A stretch of 64,000 nucleotides of DNA from Candidatus Pseudobacter hemicellulosilyticus. GTDB taxonomy: Bacteria > Bacteroidota > Bacteroidia > Chitinophagales > Chitinophagaceae. The notes under the pieces were generated by a model. The model had not been told where the DNA came from. It saw nothing but the letters and a program-made list of their open reading frames with translations, and ran no database searches. Below, piece after piece: positions 8,213 through 18,102 of the stretch (position 1 is its first letter; every line of letters starts with the position of its first letter). Location of the stretch: the NCBI GenBank assembly GCA_029202545.1, contig CP119311.1, positions 3,348,001 to 3,412,000 of the forward strand, read 5' to 3'. The position numbers and the translations under genes were made by a program.

Positions 8213-8281
8213 AACCTTCCCCAACCCGGCCTGAAAAAATAATTGACATTTTCTGTAGCGTTCCTTTTGCCCGGTCGTTCT

Positions 8282-9457
8282 ATGGTCATGCAAACGGATC
8301 TTTCCTTTGACCCATCGCTGCTGGCCATGCTCCACAAGTACTGGAGCGGGCAGGCCCTGAGCCCTGTGGAGCAGGACCTGCTGGACCGCTGGCTGGCAGC
8401 TGCACCGGAGAACCTTTCCTTTCTGAAAGAGATCGATAGCCAGGAAGCCCTGGTGGCCGCCTTCCGTAACTGGAAGCAGGCGGATACTGAAGCTATATGG
8501 CAGCGATCCTACCTGCCCCTGCAACGGGAGCAGACGCCGGCACGCCGCATAACCAGGCGCTGGTGGCCCGCTGCCGCTGCTGTGCTGCTGCTGGCCCTTG
8601 GAGCAGGGTGGTGGTATACCCGCCAGGAACTGGCCCCGGCGCCGATTGTCAGCGCCAGCACAGATGTTGATCCCGGCCGTTATGGCGCTGTGCTCACCCT
8701 GGCGGACGGCTCTGAGATGCTGCTGGATACTGTCCGGAACGGCCTGCTGACCACACAGGATGGCGCCAGGCTGGTCATAAACGAGGGCCGGCTTTCTTAT
8801 CAGTCGGCCGATGCAGAGGAAACCGTAGCCTACAACAGGATGACCACGCCCCGCGGCAGGCAGTTCCAGTTGCAGTTGCCGGACGGCAGCCGTGTCTGGC
8901 TCAATGCCGCCAGCTCCATCCGTTATCCCACGGTATTCAGTGGTAACAACCGGACGGTGGAGATTACCGGGGAAGTATATATTGAAGTGGCGGGCGACAG
9001 TCGCCGGTCTTTTAGTGTACAGATAGGCGATAGTATGCAGGTGCAGCTGACGGGCGGTCATGTTAATATTAACGCCTATACGGATGAGCCGGTGCTGAAG
9101 ACCACTTTGCTGGAAGGACTGGTAAATGTCCGGACTGCACAGCAGGAAATGCCCCTGCAGCCTGGTCAGCAGGCGCAGATCAGCCCGGAAGGGGGTAGGG
9201 TAGTCAGCAATGCCGATCTGCAGGAGGCAGTGGCCTGGAAGAACGGTCGCTTTTATTTCCAGCATGCGGACCTGCCTACCGTGATGCGGCAACTGGCCCG
9301 CTGGTATGATGTGGAAGTGGTGTATGAGGGAAATATCCCTGAGGCATCCTTCACCGGAAAGATTGACCAGTCGCTGACCCTGAGCCAGCTCCTGAAAGGA
9401 CTGGGCAATACGATAAACTATTCTATAGAGAATAAAAAAATTATAATAAGGCCGTAG
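8282..9457 (+). CDS. FecR-family anti-sigma factor/transducer
   Basis: About 391 residues from ATG 8282 (the frame opens at a TTG 39 bases earlier; an ATG at 8288 is also possible). The cytoplasmic N-terminus binds the sigma factor, one transmembrane helix follows (WWPAAAAVLLLALGAGWWY), then the periplasmic FecR domain with RQFQLQLPDGSRVWLNAASSI and ITGEVYIEVA, and a C-terminal DUF4974-like domain (LARWYDVEVVYEG to the end). Known members hold the ECF sigma inactive and relay the signal from the STN domain of the receptor, which here is the next gene. Confidence 0.9.
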   Translation: MVMQTDLSFDPSLLAMLHKYWSGQALSPVEQDLLDRWLAAAPENLSFLKEIDSQEALVAAFRNWKQADTEAIWQRSYLPLQREQTPARRITRRWWPAAAAVLLLALGAGWWYTRQELAPAPIVSASTDVDPGRYGAVLTLADGSEMLLDTVRNGLLTTQDGARLVINEGRLSYQSADAEETVAYNRMTTPRGRQFQLQLPDGSRVWLNAASSIRYPTVFSGNNRTVEITGEVYIEVAGDSRRSFSVQIGDSMQVQLTGGHVNINAYTDEPVLKTTLLEGLVNVRTAQQEMPLQPGQQAQISPEGGRVVSNADLQEAVAWKNGRFYFQHADLPTVMRQLARWYDVEVVYEGNIPEASFTGKIDQSLTLSQLLKGLGNTINYSIENKKIIIRP

Positions 9458-9598
9458 AATACAATAGCGCCTTCATTCAATGGAGTTGACCAAATAAAAA
9501 ACCGGGTAGTAGATTGGCGTCCCTCCCGGCTTTATTCAGGTTGATCAAAACAGGTATGTTGATAACTGCTTATTCATTCACCTAAACATTGCAAAAGT

Positions 9599-12500
9599 AT
9601 GCAAATTATGGCGAACCGCCACTCCCATGCCGGCTTCCGGCCAACTATGGGAGTCCTAACCAAAACGCTGTTAGTAATGAAGCTAACGACCTTTTTATTA
9701 CTTGCAACCGTATTCCAGCTCAGTGCAAAGACCCATGCACAGACAGTCACTTTCTCGGGGAAGAATGTTTCCCTGCTGAAGGTGTTTGAAGCTATTGAGC
9801 GGCAGACCGGTTATGCATTTTTCTACAAGGAGCAGGACATGCAGGGGCTACGCCCGGTGACCGTCCTGTTCAATGAAAAACCTCTGAACGAGGCGCTGGA
9901 CCAGCTGCTGGAAAAGCAACAGCTGGAATTTGAGCTGCAGGGCCGGACCATTTTCATCCGCCGTACTGCGCCCGAAGCCAGGTTACTCACGCTCTATGCT
10001 ACTGTCAACGGTACTATCAAAGGACCTGATGGCTTGCCCCTGGCAGGCGCTACCGTCCGCGTAAAGGGCAAAAATGTTTCCACCATTACTGATAAACAGG
10101 GCCAGTTCTCTCTTTCCGCCAACGAAGGGGAAGTACTGGTCATATCCTATGTTGGCTTTGCCACCCGCGAGCTGACCGTAAAAGGAACTACTCCACTGGA
10201 GATTGTGCTGCAGCGGGATACCCGCGAGGAAGAGGGTGTGGAAGTGCGCTATTCCACCGGTTATTATGACATCCCCAAAGAAAGGGCTACCGGCTCTTTC
10301 GGCGTGGTGACCAGCAAGCAGCTGGAGAAATTCCCGGTGGTCAGCGTACTGGAACGCCTGCAGGGGCTGGTGCCCGGCGTGGACATCTCCACAAAGACCA
10401 CGGCTGGCAAAAGCCGGAATGGTACCGTTAAGATCCGCGGCCTCTCTACCATTGTCAGCAGCTATACCAAAGTGAATACTGATCCGCTGCTGGTCATTGA
10501 TGGTTTTCCCTCCCAGATAAGCATCAGCGCCGGGGCGTTGGATTTTTTAAATCCTGATGATATTCAATCTATTACCTTCCTGAAAGATGCCGCCGCCGCC
10601 TCTATCTGGGGTATGCAGGCGGCCAATGGGGTCATTGTTATTGAAACCAAGAAAGGTAGCCGCAACAGCAAAGCCACGCTGAGCTTTTCCACCACCCAGG
10701 GGCTGAGCAGCAGGCCCAGCCTGGACTACGGTAAAAGAATGTCCGTAGCTGAATACATTGACCTGGAAAAGGAACTGGTGGACAAAGGCCGCCTGGCCGA
10801 TCCCCTGCCCGCCAGTAACGCTACGGGCAAGCTGGTGCCTGAAAATATCAGCCAGGCACAGGAGATCGTGTACCAGTACAAACGCGGAACCATCACCGAG
10901 CAGCAGATGAATGATAAGCTGGCTGCCCTGGGACAGATCGATAACCGCTCGCAGATGGAAGACTACCTGCTGCAATCACCCACCACCCAGCAGTACAACC
11001 TCTCGCTCTCCGGTGGCGGTCTCAACAGCACCTATTTCCTGTCGGGCTATTTCTATAAAGACCAGCGCGTATACCGCAACAATACCAACCGCGGTTATTC
11101 CCTGCGCGCAGGTAATACGTCCAGCCTGCTGGACAACCGGATCACGGTCACCACGGACCTCACTTTTGCCAATACCCGCGATAAGATCAACAGCGCAGCA
11201 GTGAAAGCAATGTCTGTAGTATCGGGCGGAATGCGTCCGTACGACCTGCTGAAGGACGAGAACGGCAATAATATCCATTATGACCTGCTCATGATCCCAC
11301 AGCTGGCGCGTAGCTATGAAGCCCTGGGCTACCTGCCTATGAGCTATTCGCCAATTGATGAGCTGGACTATAACAATACTACCAATACCAGTCATAACCT
11401 GACCCTGAACATGTCTGTGAACGGCAGGATCACGCCCTGGCTGAGCGCTAATATTTCCGGTAACGTTGGCAGGATCTTTTCCGAATCAGAAATATATATG
11501 GAGCCGGAGAGCTATGATGCCCGCATGCTGGTCAACAGAGGGACCAGTATCAGCACAACCGGAGCCCGGATATACGGCGTGCCCAATGGCGGCAAGCTGG
11601 ATCTTTCCAACTCACAGGCCCGGAGCTATAACCTCCGCGGTCAGCTGAATGTGAATAAAAGCTGGGCTGATAAACACCAGCTCAATATCCTGCTGGGCAC
11701 CGAGATACGCGAAGTCTATTCCAAGGGCGGCGGTGAGATCCGTTATGGATATGATAAGACCATCAACACTTTCCGTACAGTAAATCCCACTGCCCAGTAC
11801 AGGGATATGTTTGGCGGCACCCAGACCATTGGCGCCACCAGCAAGCTGCTGACGGAAAAGACCACCCGCTCCCTGTCGCACTATGCCAACGGTTCCTACA
11901 CCTTCCAGGAAAAATATACCCTGTCCGGCAGCGTCCGCTTTGACGACTATAACCTGCTTGGCGTGGAACGCCGTAAAAGGGCTATCCCCTTATGGTCCGG
12001 CGGTGTGAAATGGGAAGCCGGTAAAGAAGCATTTTTATCTGGCATCTCCTGGCTTGACCGCCTGGCCCTGCGCGCTACCCTGGGCTTCAGCGGCAATGCG
12101 CCGCAGGGATTTGCACCAGTCACTGTGATCAACCTGCTGGGATCTGAATTTTATTCCAACCAGCCGTATGCGGTGATCAATAATCCGGCCATGAGCGACC
12201 TGGGCTGGGAAAAGACCCGTATGATCAACTTCGGTATCGATTTCTCGCTGTTCAGGAACCGTGTTTTTGGTTCCGTGGAATACTATCTCAAGCATACCAC
12301 TGATATTATCTGGCAGATGCCCATCAACGGTTCCTATGGCTGGAGCAACCTGCTCTTCAATACAGCCAACCTGGAAGGGCATGGCGTGGATATCGGCCTG
12401 AGCGTGGTGGCCATTGCTTCCAGGTCTGTTAACCTGACCAGCACCTTTAACCTGTCTTACAATACCAATATCATCAAGGATTCCCGCTTTGAGAATAAGA

Positions 12501-13198
12501 CCACTTCCTTCAGCCCTGAAATGTTGTATTCCGGTTATCCCACGGATTATTTATTCTCTTATCTCTGGGCAGGACTGGACAATACCGGCCAGAGCCTGAT
12601 CCGGGACCCGGACGGTAGCGGTAAAGTATATACCGTCAGTGAGTATCCCTATGAGAATATCCGTGCCTATTCCGGCCGCTCCAATTCTCCCTGGGTAGGC
12701 AGCTGGACCAATACCCTGCGCTACAAAGGCCTTGAGCTGGGTGTACAATTCCAGTATGCCTTCGGCGGCGTATTCCGCAAGCCTTCCATTGAGAATGTCG
12801 GTTTCAGCAACAATATCTTCGTAGGTCGCAGCGGGGACATGGCCGAGCGCTGGCGCAAGCCGGGTGATGAGGCTTTCACCAATGTGCCGGGTATGGTGTT
12901 TACGGCAGGGACCAACTATTACGCCAGTTCGGAGCGCTATGGTCAGTCGGACTTCCTGATCCGCAGCCGCAGCAATATCCGCCTGCAGCAGGTATCCGTA
13001 TCTTATGAGCTGCCTGCCAGGCTGCTGTCTAAGATCTATACAAAGACCATGACGGTGGGCGCTGTAGCCCGTAACCTGGGCATGATCTGGGCGGCCAATA
13101 AGGAAAAGCTGGATCCCGATTACCTGTACACTACCGGTAATAACTACCAGCTGCCCCCGCTCACCAATTATTCCCTCCGACTGATGCTCACTTTATAA
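9599..13198 (+). CDS. SusC/RagA TonB-linked outer-membrane protein with STN signalling domain
   Basis: 1199 residues. After an N-terminal leader and signal sequence (ending near residue 48, KTHAQ) comes an STN domain (about 50-123), a carboxypeptidase-regulatory-like domain (about 133-205), the plug (RLQGLVPGVDISTKTTAGKS, VIDGFPSQI) and a long beta-barrel ending in the aromatic-rich strand NYSLRLMLTL. STN-bearing receptors contact FecR, so this protein both imports a ligand and reports it. ATG 9677 would give a shorter leader, but the long leader with KTLLVMKLT is usual in this group. It pairs with the SusD gene 19 bases downstream. Ligand unknown; no hydrolases accompany this pair. Confidence 0.92.
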   Translation: MQIMANRHSHAGFRPTMGVLTKTLLVMKLTTFLLLATVFQLSAKTHAQTVTFSGKNVSLLKVFEAIERQTGYAFFYKEQDMQGLRPVTVLFNEKPLNEALDQLLEKQQLEFELQGRTIFIRRTAPEARLLTLYATVNGTIKGPDGLPLAGATVRVKGKNVSTITDKQGQFSLSANEGEVLVISYVGFATRELTVKGTTPLEIVLQRDTREEEGVEVRYSTGYYDIPKERATGSFGVVTSKQLEKFPVVSVLERLQGLVPGVDISTKTTAGKSRNGTVKIRGLSTIVSSYTKVNTDPLLVIDGFPSQISISAGALDFLNPDDIQSITFLKDAAAASIWGMQAANGVIVIETKKGSRNSKATLSFSTTQGLSSRPSLDYGKRMSVAEYIDLEKELVDKGRLADPLPASNATGKLVPENISQAQEIVYQYKRGTITEQQMNDKLAALGQIDNRSQMEDYLLQSPTTQQYNLSLSGGGLNSTYFLSGYFYKDQRVYRNNTNRGYSLRAGNTSSLLDNRITVTTDLTFANTRDKINSAAVKAMSVVSGGMRPYDLLKDENGNNIHYDLLMIPQLARSYEALGYLPMSYSPIDELDYNNTTNTSHNLTLNMSVNGRITPWLSANISGNVGRIFSESEIYMEPESYDARMLVNRGTSISTTGARIYGVPNGGKLDLSNSQARSYNLRGQLNVNKSWADKHQLNILLGTEIREVYSKGGGEIRYGYDKTINTFRTVNPTAQYRDMFGGTQTIGATSKLLTEKTTRSLSHYANGSYTFQEKYTLSGSVRFDDYNLLGVERRKRAIPLWSGGVKWEAGKEAFLSGISWLDRLALRATLGFSGNAPQGFAPVTVINLLGSEFYSNQPYAVINNPAMSDLGWEKTRMINFGIDFSLFRNRVFGSVEYYLKHTTDIIWQMPINGSYGWSNLLFNTANLEGHGVDIGLSVVAIASRSVNLTSTFNLSYNTNIIKDSRFENKTTSFSPEMLYSGYPTDYLFSYLWAGLDNTGQSLIRDPDGSGKVYTVSEYPYENIRAYSGRSNSPWVGSWTNTLRYKGLELGVQFQYAFGGVFRKPSIENVGFSNNIFVGRSGDMAERWRKPGDEAFTNVPGMVFTAGTNYYASSERYGQSDFLIRSRSNIRLQQVSVSYELPARLLSKIYTKTMTVGAVARNLGMIWAANKEKLDPDYLYTTGNNYQLPPLTNYSLRLMLTL

Positions 13199-13217
13199 TT
13201 CAATCAGACTAACTATT

Positions 13218-14603
13218 ATGAATCGTTCCAAATACCTGATATTTTGTGCAGTGGCCCTCCTTCTGCTGGGCGCCTGCCGGAAATATGTTGAAAATGCGCC
13301 CATCCAGGGACAGCGTGTACTGGCCTATACGGAAGATTACCGGATGCTGCTGAATGACCGGAATAACCAGGAAGTGGCCTATGGTATTGCGCCCATGCTC
13401 AGTTCCGATGACGCTGATTTTACCGATGCAGTGATTGAGAACAGGGTAGGCAATAACGTGATCCAGCGCTCCATGTATACCTGGGCCAAACCGTTCTATA
13501 CAGACCAGCAGACCGATTACGATTACAATATGCTTTACAGCACCCTGTTTGTATACAATGTGGTGATTGAAGGGGTTATGGACAGCAAGGGCGGTACAGA
13601 GGTGCAGCGCAGCGCCATCCTGGGTGAAGCCCTGATACGGAGGGCCTTTAATTATTTTATGCTGACTAACCTGCATGGCAAACAATATGATGCCGCTACC
13701 GCCGCTACGGATCCGGCTGTTCCCCTGCTGCTGGAACCTGAGCTGATGGGTGATCTGACCCGTACTCCTGTAAAAACTGTTTACGAACAGATCCTCCAGG
13801 ACACCCGTCGCGCTATTCCCCTGCTGCCGCTGACGCAGGAGATCAACGACCGGCCCACAAAGGCCGCGGGTTATGCGCTGCTGTCTAAGGTGTACCTGTT
13901 CATGCGCGACTTTGACAATGCCGCTGCTTTTGCAGACAGCAGCCTGGCCCTGAAGAATACCCTGTACGATTACAATACGGCAGTGGCCGGCACTACGCTT
14001 GTATTCCCTGCGCAGTACAATGATCCGCAGATCCTGCTCCGCAAAGCGCAGCGCCAGGTGTTCAGTCCGCTGCAATTGAGCCAGTCGCTCCTGAACCTGC
14101 TGGAGCCCACCGACCTGCGTTTTGTCCTGTTTGTGAAACCGGGCAGCAGCCTGAGCCCCGCTTTCAGCGGTTATGGCTTCTGGTCCAGGTCCAACTATGG
14201 CGGCTACCCTGATAATACTGCAGTGGGACTTTCCGTGAACGAGACCCTGCTCATAAAAGCGGAATGCCTGGCGCGGGCCGGACAGAAAGATGCAGCGGTG
14301 GAACTGCTCAACCAGCTGCGGCAGAAAAGGTTCAGGCCGGCAGACTATGCAGTCCTGGCGGCCGCTACGCCGGAAGAAGCCCTGCAACTGGTGATCAATG
14401 AAAGACGCAGAGAATTTTTTGGCGGCGGCCTCCGCTGGTTTGATCAGCGCCGCCTGGACAAAGACCCGCAATTCCAGCAAACAGTGACCCGCAGCTTTGG
14501 CGGTGTACAATATACCCTGGCGCCCGGCAGTAATGGATTTGTATTCCCGCTGGCCCAGCTCCTTATTCAGCAAAATCCCGAAATGACGCAAAACCCGAAT
14601 TAG
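13218..14603 (+). CDS. SusD/RagB-family lipoprotein
   Basis: 461 residues with a lipobox LLGAC (Cys near residue 21). It is the lid partner of the upstream SusC, sitting on the outer membrane and capturing the ligand. The C-terminal RagB/SusD part shows ETLLIKAECLARAGQKDAA, then LNQLRQKR and INERRREFFGGGLRWFDQRR, which is the conserved tail of the family. It is somewhat shorter than glycan-binding SusD proteins. A terminator hairpin lies just after it, ending the sigma-FecR-SusC-SusD unit. Confidence 0.9.
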   Translation: MNRSKYLIFCAVALLLLGACRKYVENAPIQGQRVLAYTEDYRMLLNDRNNQEVAYGIAPMLSSDDADFTDAVIENRVGNNVIQRSMYTWAKPFYTDQQTDYDYNMLYSTLFVYNVVIEGVMDSKGGTEVQRSAILGEALIRRAFNYFMLTNLHGKQYDAATAATDPAVPLLLEPELMGDLTRTPVKTVYEQILQDTRRAIPLLPLTQEINDRPTKAAGYALLSKVYLFMRDFDNAAAFADSSLALKNTLYDYNTAVAGTTLVFPAQYNDPQILLRKAQRQVFSPLQLSQSLLNLLEPTDLRFVLFVKPGSSLSPAFSGYGFWSRSNYGGYPDNTAVGLSVNETLLIKAECLARAGQKDAAVELLNQLRQKRFRPADYAVLAAATPEEALQLVINERRREFFGGGLRWFDQRRLDKDPQFQQTVTRSFGGVQYTLAPGSNGFVFPLAQLLIQQNPEMTQNPN

Positions 14604-14615
14604 TTCCTGGTATAT

Positions 14616-14656
14616 ACGAAACCTGCAGGTCCGCAAGCCGTGCTTGCAGGTTTCGT
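14616..14656 (+). terminator. Hairpin after the SusD gene
   Basis: ACGAAACCTGCA (14616-14627) and TGCAGGTTTCGT (14645-14656) are perfectly complementary over 12 bases, with a 17-base loop that can form an alternative GCAAGC/GCTTGC stem. There is no strong T-run, so it is a probable rather than certain terminator. Confidence 0.6.
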
Positions 14657-14721
14657 ATTGCCTGCCGGGACCAGTAAAAGGGCAATTGTGCATTGACGGG
14701 AGTAAATGAAAAATTGTATCA

Positions 14722-15390
14722 ATGGAAAGTATTGTCAGGATCGAAAATTTATCGCACCGCTACAGCCATCAATGGGCTATCCGGGATATCAATATCGATA
14801 TCAGCGAGTATGGTATCACTGGGCTGCTGGGCTCCAATGGCGCCGGTAAGTCTACTACGATGAACATCCTTTGCGGTTCCCTGAACCAGACGGAAGGCAG
14901 TGTCACCATCAATGGGATCAATATGCGCCAGGAACCCAAACGCGCCAAACGCGAAATAGGCTTCCTGCCCCAGCAACCACCGCTCTATATGGATATGACG
15001 GTGGATGAATACCTGCGCTATAGCGCCGGCCTGCGGCATATTCCCAAAGACCAGGTGCGCCCCGCCATGACCGAAGTAAAGGAGCGCTGTGGCATTACCC
15101 ATTTCAGCAACCGCCTGATCCGTAACCTCTCCGGTGGCTACCGCCAGCGTGTAGGGATTGCCCAGTCCATCATTCACCGCCCCCGGGTAGTGGTGCTGGA
15201 CGAACCTACCAATGGACTGGACCCCAACCAGATCATTGAAGTACGCTCCCTGATCCGGGATATCGCCCAGGAAAGGGTGGTGATCTTTTCTTCCCATATC
15301 CTGTCGGAAGTGCAGCTGCTCTGTAAGACCATCGTCATGATCGAGAACGGTAAGATCGTTTTTTTCCGATACCATGGATGCGTTCAATAA
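14722..15390 (+). CDS. ABC transporter ATP-binding protein, GldA-like, truncated by frameshift
   Basis: 222 residues as read. Walker A is GSNGAGKST, the signature is LSGGYRQRVGIAQ, Walker B is VVVLDEPTNGLD and the H-loop His is in IFSSHIL, so the nucleotide-binding domain is complete. After ENGKIVF the frame crosses seven T residues (15359-15365) and ends in a short unrelated tail. With six T the reading would continue SDTMDAFNN and join the next frame. The family normally has this C-terminal domain of about 90 residues. Either a real frameshift, slippage-dependent expression, or a sequencing error. It energises the permease downstream. Confidence 0.9.
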   Translation: MESIVRIENLSHRYSHQWAIRDINIDISEYGITGLLGSNGAGKSTTMNILCGSLNQTEGSVTINGINMRQEPKRAKREIGFLPQQPPLYMDMTVDEYLRYSAGLRHIPKDQVRPAMTEVKERCGITHFSNRLIRNLSGGYRQRVGIAQSIIHRPRVVVLDEPTNGLDPNQIIEVRSLIRDIAQERVVIFSSHILSEVQLLCKTIVMIENGKIVFFRYHGCVQ

Positions 15391-15646
15391 CTATATAGAA
15401 CCGCATAGTGTGGTGGTCCGGCTGGAGCGCATGCCTTCCTTGGAAACACTGGAAAGCATTGAGGGCGTTACCCGCGCTGAGCTGTTAAGTGAACGCCAGG
15501 TGCGGCTCTACTTTAACGGTGATGAAGAAATTGCCGAGAAGATCGTGGCGGCCAGCCTGGAACAGGGATGGCGCCTGCGTGAGATAAGTCTCGACAAACA
15601 TTCCGTAGAAGAAATTTTCAAACAATTATCCCGTCAGTCATCCTGA
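15374..15646 (+). CDS. C-terminal domain of the ABC ATPase, displaced by frameshift
   Basis: 90 residues starting MDAFNNYIEP. They continue the sequence of the preceding ATPase in another frame, overlapping its end by 17 bases. The domain (VVVRLERMPSLETLESI, then VEEIFKQLSR) is the C-terminal extension typical of GldA/NatA-type ATPases. Its frame is open and well conserved in style, so it is either still made through slippage at the T-run or became detached recently. It is unlikely to be an independent protein. Confidence 0.7.
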   Translation: MDAFNNYIEPHSVVVRLERMPSLETLESIEGVTRAELLSERQVRLYFNGDEEIAEKIVAASLEQGWRLREISLDKHSVEEIFKQLSRQSS

Positions 15647-15662
15647 GTACAATCCCATTTAC

Positions 15663-17966
15663 ATGAAGACAATTTTCAAAATTGCGGCTTCCGAATTAAG
15701 GTCCCTGTTCTATTCACCCATTGCCTGGTTCCTGCTCATTGTTTACTTTATCCAATGCGGCGTAGGCTTTATGGAAACCGTGGAGCTGATAGCCCGGGAG
15801 CAGGAGAACGGCGCCAGATACCCTATGAGTATGATCGGCTTCCTCTTTGGCGGCAGCAGGGGCGTTTTTTCAACGGTCATGGGCAGCTTATATCTTTACC
15901 TGCCACTGCTGACGATGGGGCTGATCAGTCGCGAAAAGAACAACGGCACCATCCGCCTCCTGTATTCTTCTCCCATTGACGTGCATGAGATAGTGCTGGG
16001 TAAATTCCTGGCCATGGTGGCTTTCAGCGCTATCCTGGTAGGTATTGTAGGCCTGTATGTAGCTACTGCGCATATTATGGTCATCAATCCGGATACGGCC
16101 ATGCTGCTCAGTGGCCTGCTGGGACTCTTCCTGCTGGTCTGCACCTATTCTGCTATCGGGCTTTTTATGTCCGGGCTGACCAATTACCAGATCGTAGCAG
16201 CTGTCTGTACTTTTGTAACCATCTGGGTACTGGGCTATGTGGGGAAAATGTGGCAGGACATTGATTTTGTACGCAACCTGACCTACTTCCTGTCTATCTC
16301 CGGCCGTACCAATAAAATGCTGGCAGGGCTGATCACCAGCAAGGACCTGATCTATTTCATGGTGATCATTTTCATGTTCCTCAGCTTCAGCATCCTTCGC
16401 CTGAAAGCTGATATGGAGATCAAACCAGTGATCGTGAAAGTGGGCCGGTACCTGGCCGTGCTGGTGGTTGCCCTTGCCATCGGCTATGTCAGCTCCATTC
16501 CCAAACTGGTTGGGTATGCGGACGTCACCGTCGATAAATCCAATACCATTACCCCAGCCGCGCAGAAGATCATACAGGAACTGGGCGATGAGCCGCTGGA
16601 AGTAACTGCCTATTGCAACCTGCTGGGACCTTTCTGGTATATGGGCGCCCCGGGATCTGAGAACAGTAACCTGGGCCGCTGGGAACCTTATATGCGCTTC
16701 AAGCACAATATGACGCTGAACACGGTCCTGTTCTATGATACTGTGTACAATGACGGTGGCATGCTGGCCCGTCGCTATCCGAACAGAAGCCTGGAGGAGA
16801 TGGCGAAGCAGGCGGCCAACAGTATGGACCTGAACCTGAAAAAGTTTAAGACCCCTGCGGAGATCAGGCAGCTGGTGGATCGTACCGGTGAGGGCGAAGG
16901 CTACCTGATGCAGCTTACATACAAGAACAAAAAGACTTTTCTCCGGGTGTTTGACGACAACCGCCAATGGCCCAGTGAATCTGAAGTGGCTGCCGCTTTT
17001 AAAAGACTGGTACAGGACAGCATGCCCCGTATAACTTTTGTGACCGGTCACTATGAGAGGGATATTCATAAAATGGGCGACCGTCAGTACAAGGCCCTGA
17101 CCAACCTGGTGTCCTTCCGCTACTCCCTGGTGAACCAGGGCTTTGATGTGGATACGGTGGCCCTGGAAACACAGGAGATCCCGCAGGGCATCTCTGTGCT
17201 GGTCCTTGCCGATCCGCGCTCTTCCCTGACGCCGGTGGCCCTGGAAAAAATACAGCAGTATATCCAACGTGGCGGCAACCTGCTGATCTCGGGCGAGCCC
17301 GGCAAACAGGCCAACCTCAACCCGCTGCTGCAAACACTCAACGTGCAGCTGCTGGATGGCATGATTGTTCAGCAGAGCAAGGACCTACAGCCAGAGCTGG
17401 CGGCGCCCCTCCTGACGGAAGCGGCTGCCGGTATCTATAAGGCGCTGGAACATGCCCATCATGATAGCGCCAAGGTATCGATGCCTTCGGCTGCCGCCTT
17501 ATCTTTTAAGGAAGGAGGCGATTTTGCTATACAACCCCTGCTGCTCACAGATCCGCGCAGGAGCTGGCTGAAGAAGCAACCGCTGGTGTCAGACTCAGCC
17601 GAAGTGCAATTTGATTCCGTAGCCGGAGATGAACGCAAGGCCTTCCCCCTGGCGCTGAAACTAACGCGGAAGATCAATGACCGGGAGCAACGTATTGTAG
17701 TGCTGGGTGACGCCGATTTTATGGGTAATAGTGAGCTGTCGCGCCCAAATTTGCGGACCGCCAATTTTGTCTTCAATACCGGCCTGTTCAGTTGGCTGAG
17801 TGATGGCGAGTTCCCGGTAGACAGCTCGCGTCCCGGCGCAGAAGATACCCGGATAACGCTGAGCAAAACGCAGGCTAAGACCTGGCGTATTATTTATCTC
17901 TATGTGATCCCCGGCATCCTGGTAGGGCTCGGCGCCTTACTGCTGATCCGGCGGAAAAGAAAATAG
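15663..17966 (+). CDS. ABC-2 permease fused to GldG-like periplasmic domain
   Basis: 767 residues in two parts. Residues 1-250 hold six membrane helices of an ABC-2 permease like GldF (SPIAWFLLIVYFIQCGVGF to MVIIFMFLSFSILRLK). A further helix at about 260-280 leads into a large extracytoplasmic GldG-type (ABC_transp_aux) domain with ITFVTGHYERDI, VLVLADPRSSLTP and VVLGDADFMGNSEL, and a final helix plus basic tail. In flavobacteria GldF and GldG are separate and needed for gliding; here they are one polypeptide. It lies 16 bases after the ATPase remnant and is cotranscribed with it. Export role likely, substrate unknown. Confidence 0.88.
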   Translation: MKTIFKIAASELRSLFYSPIAWFLLIVYFIQCGVGFMETVELIAREQENGARYPMSMIGFLFGGSRGVFSTVMGSLYLYLPLLTMGLISREKNNGTIRLLYSSPIDVHEIVLGKFLAMVAFSAILVGIVGLYVATAHIMVINPDTAMLLSGLLGLFLLVCTYSAIGLFMSGLTNYQIVAAVCTFVTIWVLGYVGKMWQDIDFVRNLTYFLSISGRTNKMLAGLITSKDLIYFMVIIFMFLSFSILRLKADMEIKPVIVKVGRYLAVLVVALAIGYVSSIPKLVGYADVTVDKSNTITPAAQKIIQELGDEPLEVTAYCNLLGPFWYMGAPGSENSNLGRWEPYMRFKHNMTLNTVLFYDTVYNDGGMLARRYPNRSLEEMAKQAANSMDLNLKKFKTPAEIRQLVDRTGEGEGYLMQLTYKNKKTFLRVFDDNRQWPSESEVAAAFKRLVQDSMPRITFVTGHYERDIHKMGDRQYKALTNLVSFRYSLVNQGFDVDTVALETQEIPQGISVLVLADPRSSLTPVALEKIQQYIQRGGNLLISGEPGKQANLNPLLQTLNVQLLDGMIVQQSKDLQPELAAPLLTEAAAGIYKALEHAHHDSAKVSMPSAAALSFKEGGDFAIQPLLLTDPRRSWLKKQPLVSDSAEVQFDSVAGDERKAFPLALKLTRKINDREQRIVVLGDADFMGNSELSRPNLRTANFVFNTGLFSWLSDGEFPVDSSRPGAEDTRITLSKTQAKTWRIIYLYVIPGILVGLGALLLIRRKRK

Positions 17967-18041
17967 GATTGCTTGCCATTGAATTGGCCCTATGGAGTAT
18001 ATGGTGTACCAAGGTCCCCTGCCTGAAAGCGGGGCGACCAG

Positions 18042-18077
18042 GAGGAACAGTACCCGTTACCTGTTCCTCTTTTTTTT
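18042..18077 (+). terminator. Intrinsic terminator of the ABC operon
   Basis: GAGGAACAG (18042-18050) pairs with CTGTTCCTC (18061-18069) and is followed by eight T. This is a classical Rho-independent terminator. Confidence 0.85.
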
Positions 18078-18102
18078 GGAGAACCCATTTCTTACACAAA
18101 GA

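Noticed and set aside
9480..9545. Possible terminator between FecR and SusC (CCGGG/CCCGG)
   Set aside because: Only five pairs with a loop of about 18 bases and no T-run; too weak to call.
4512..14656. Shared ACCTGCAGG in the hairpins at 4512 and 14616 as a repeat family
   Set aside because: The shared core is a short palindrome and the rest of each stem differs, so chance is sufficient.
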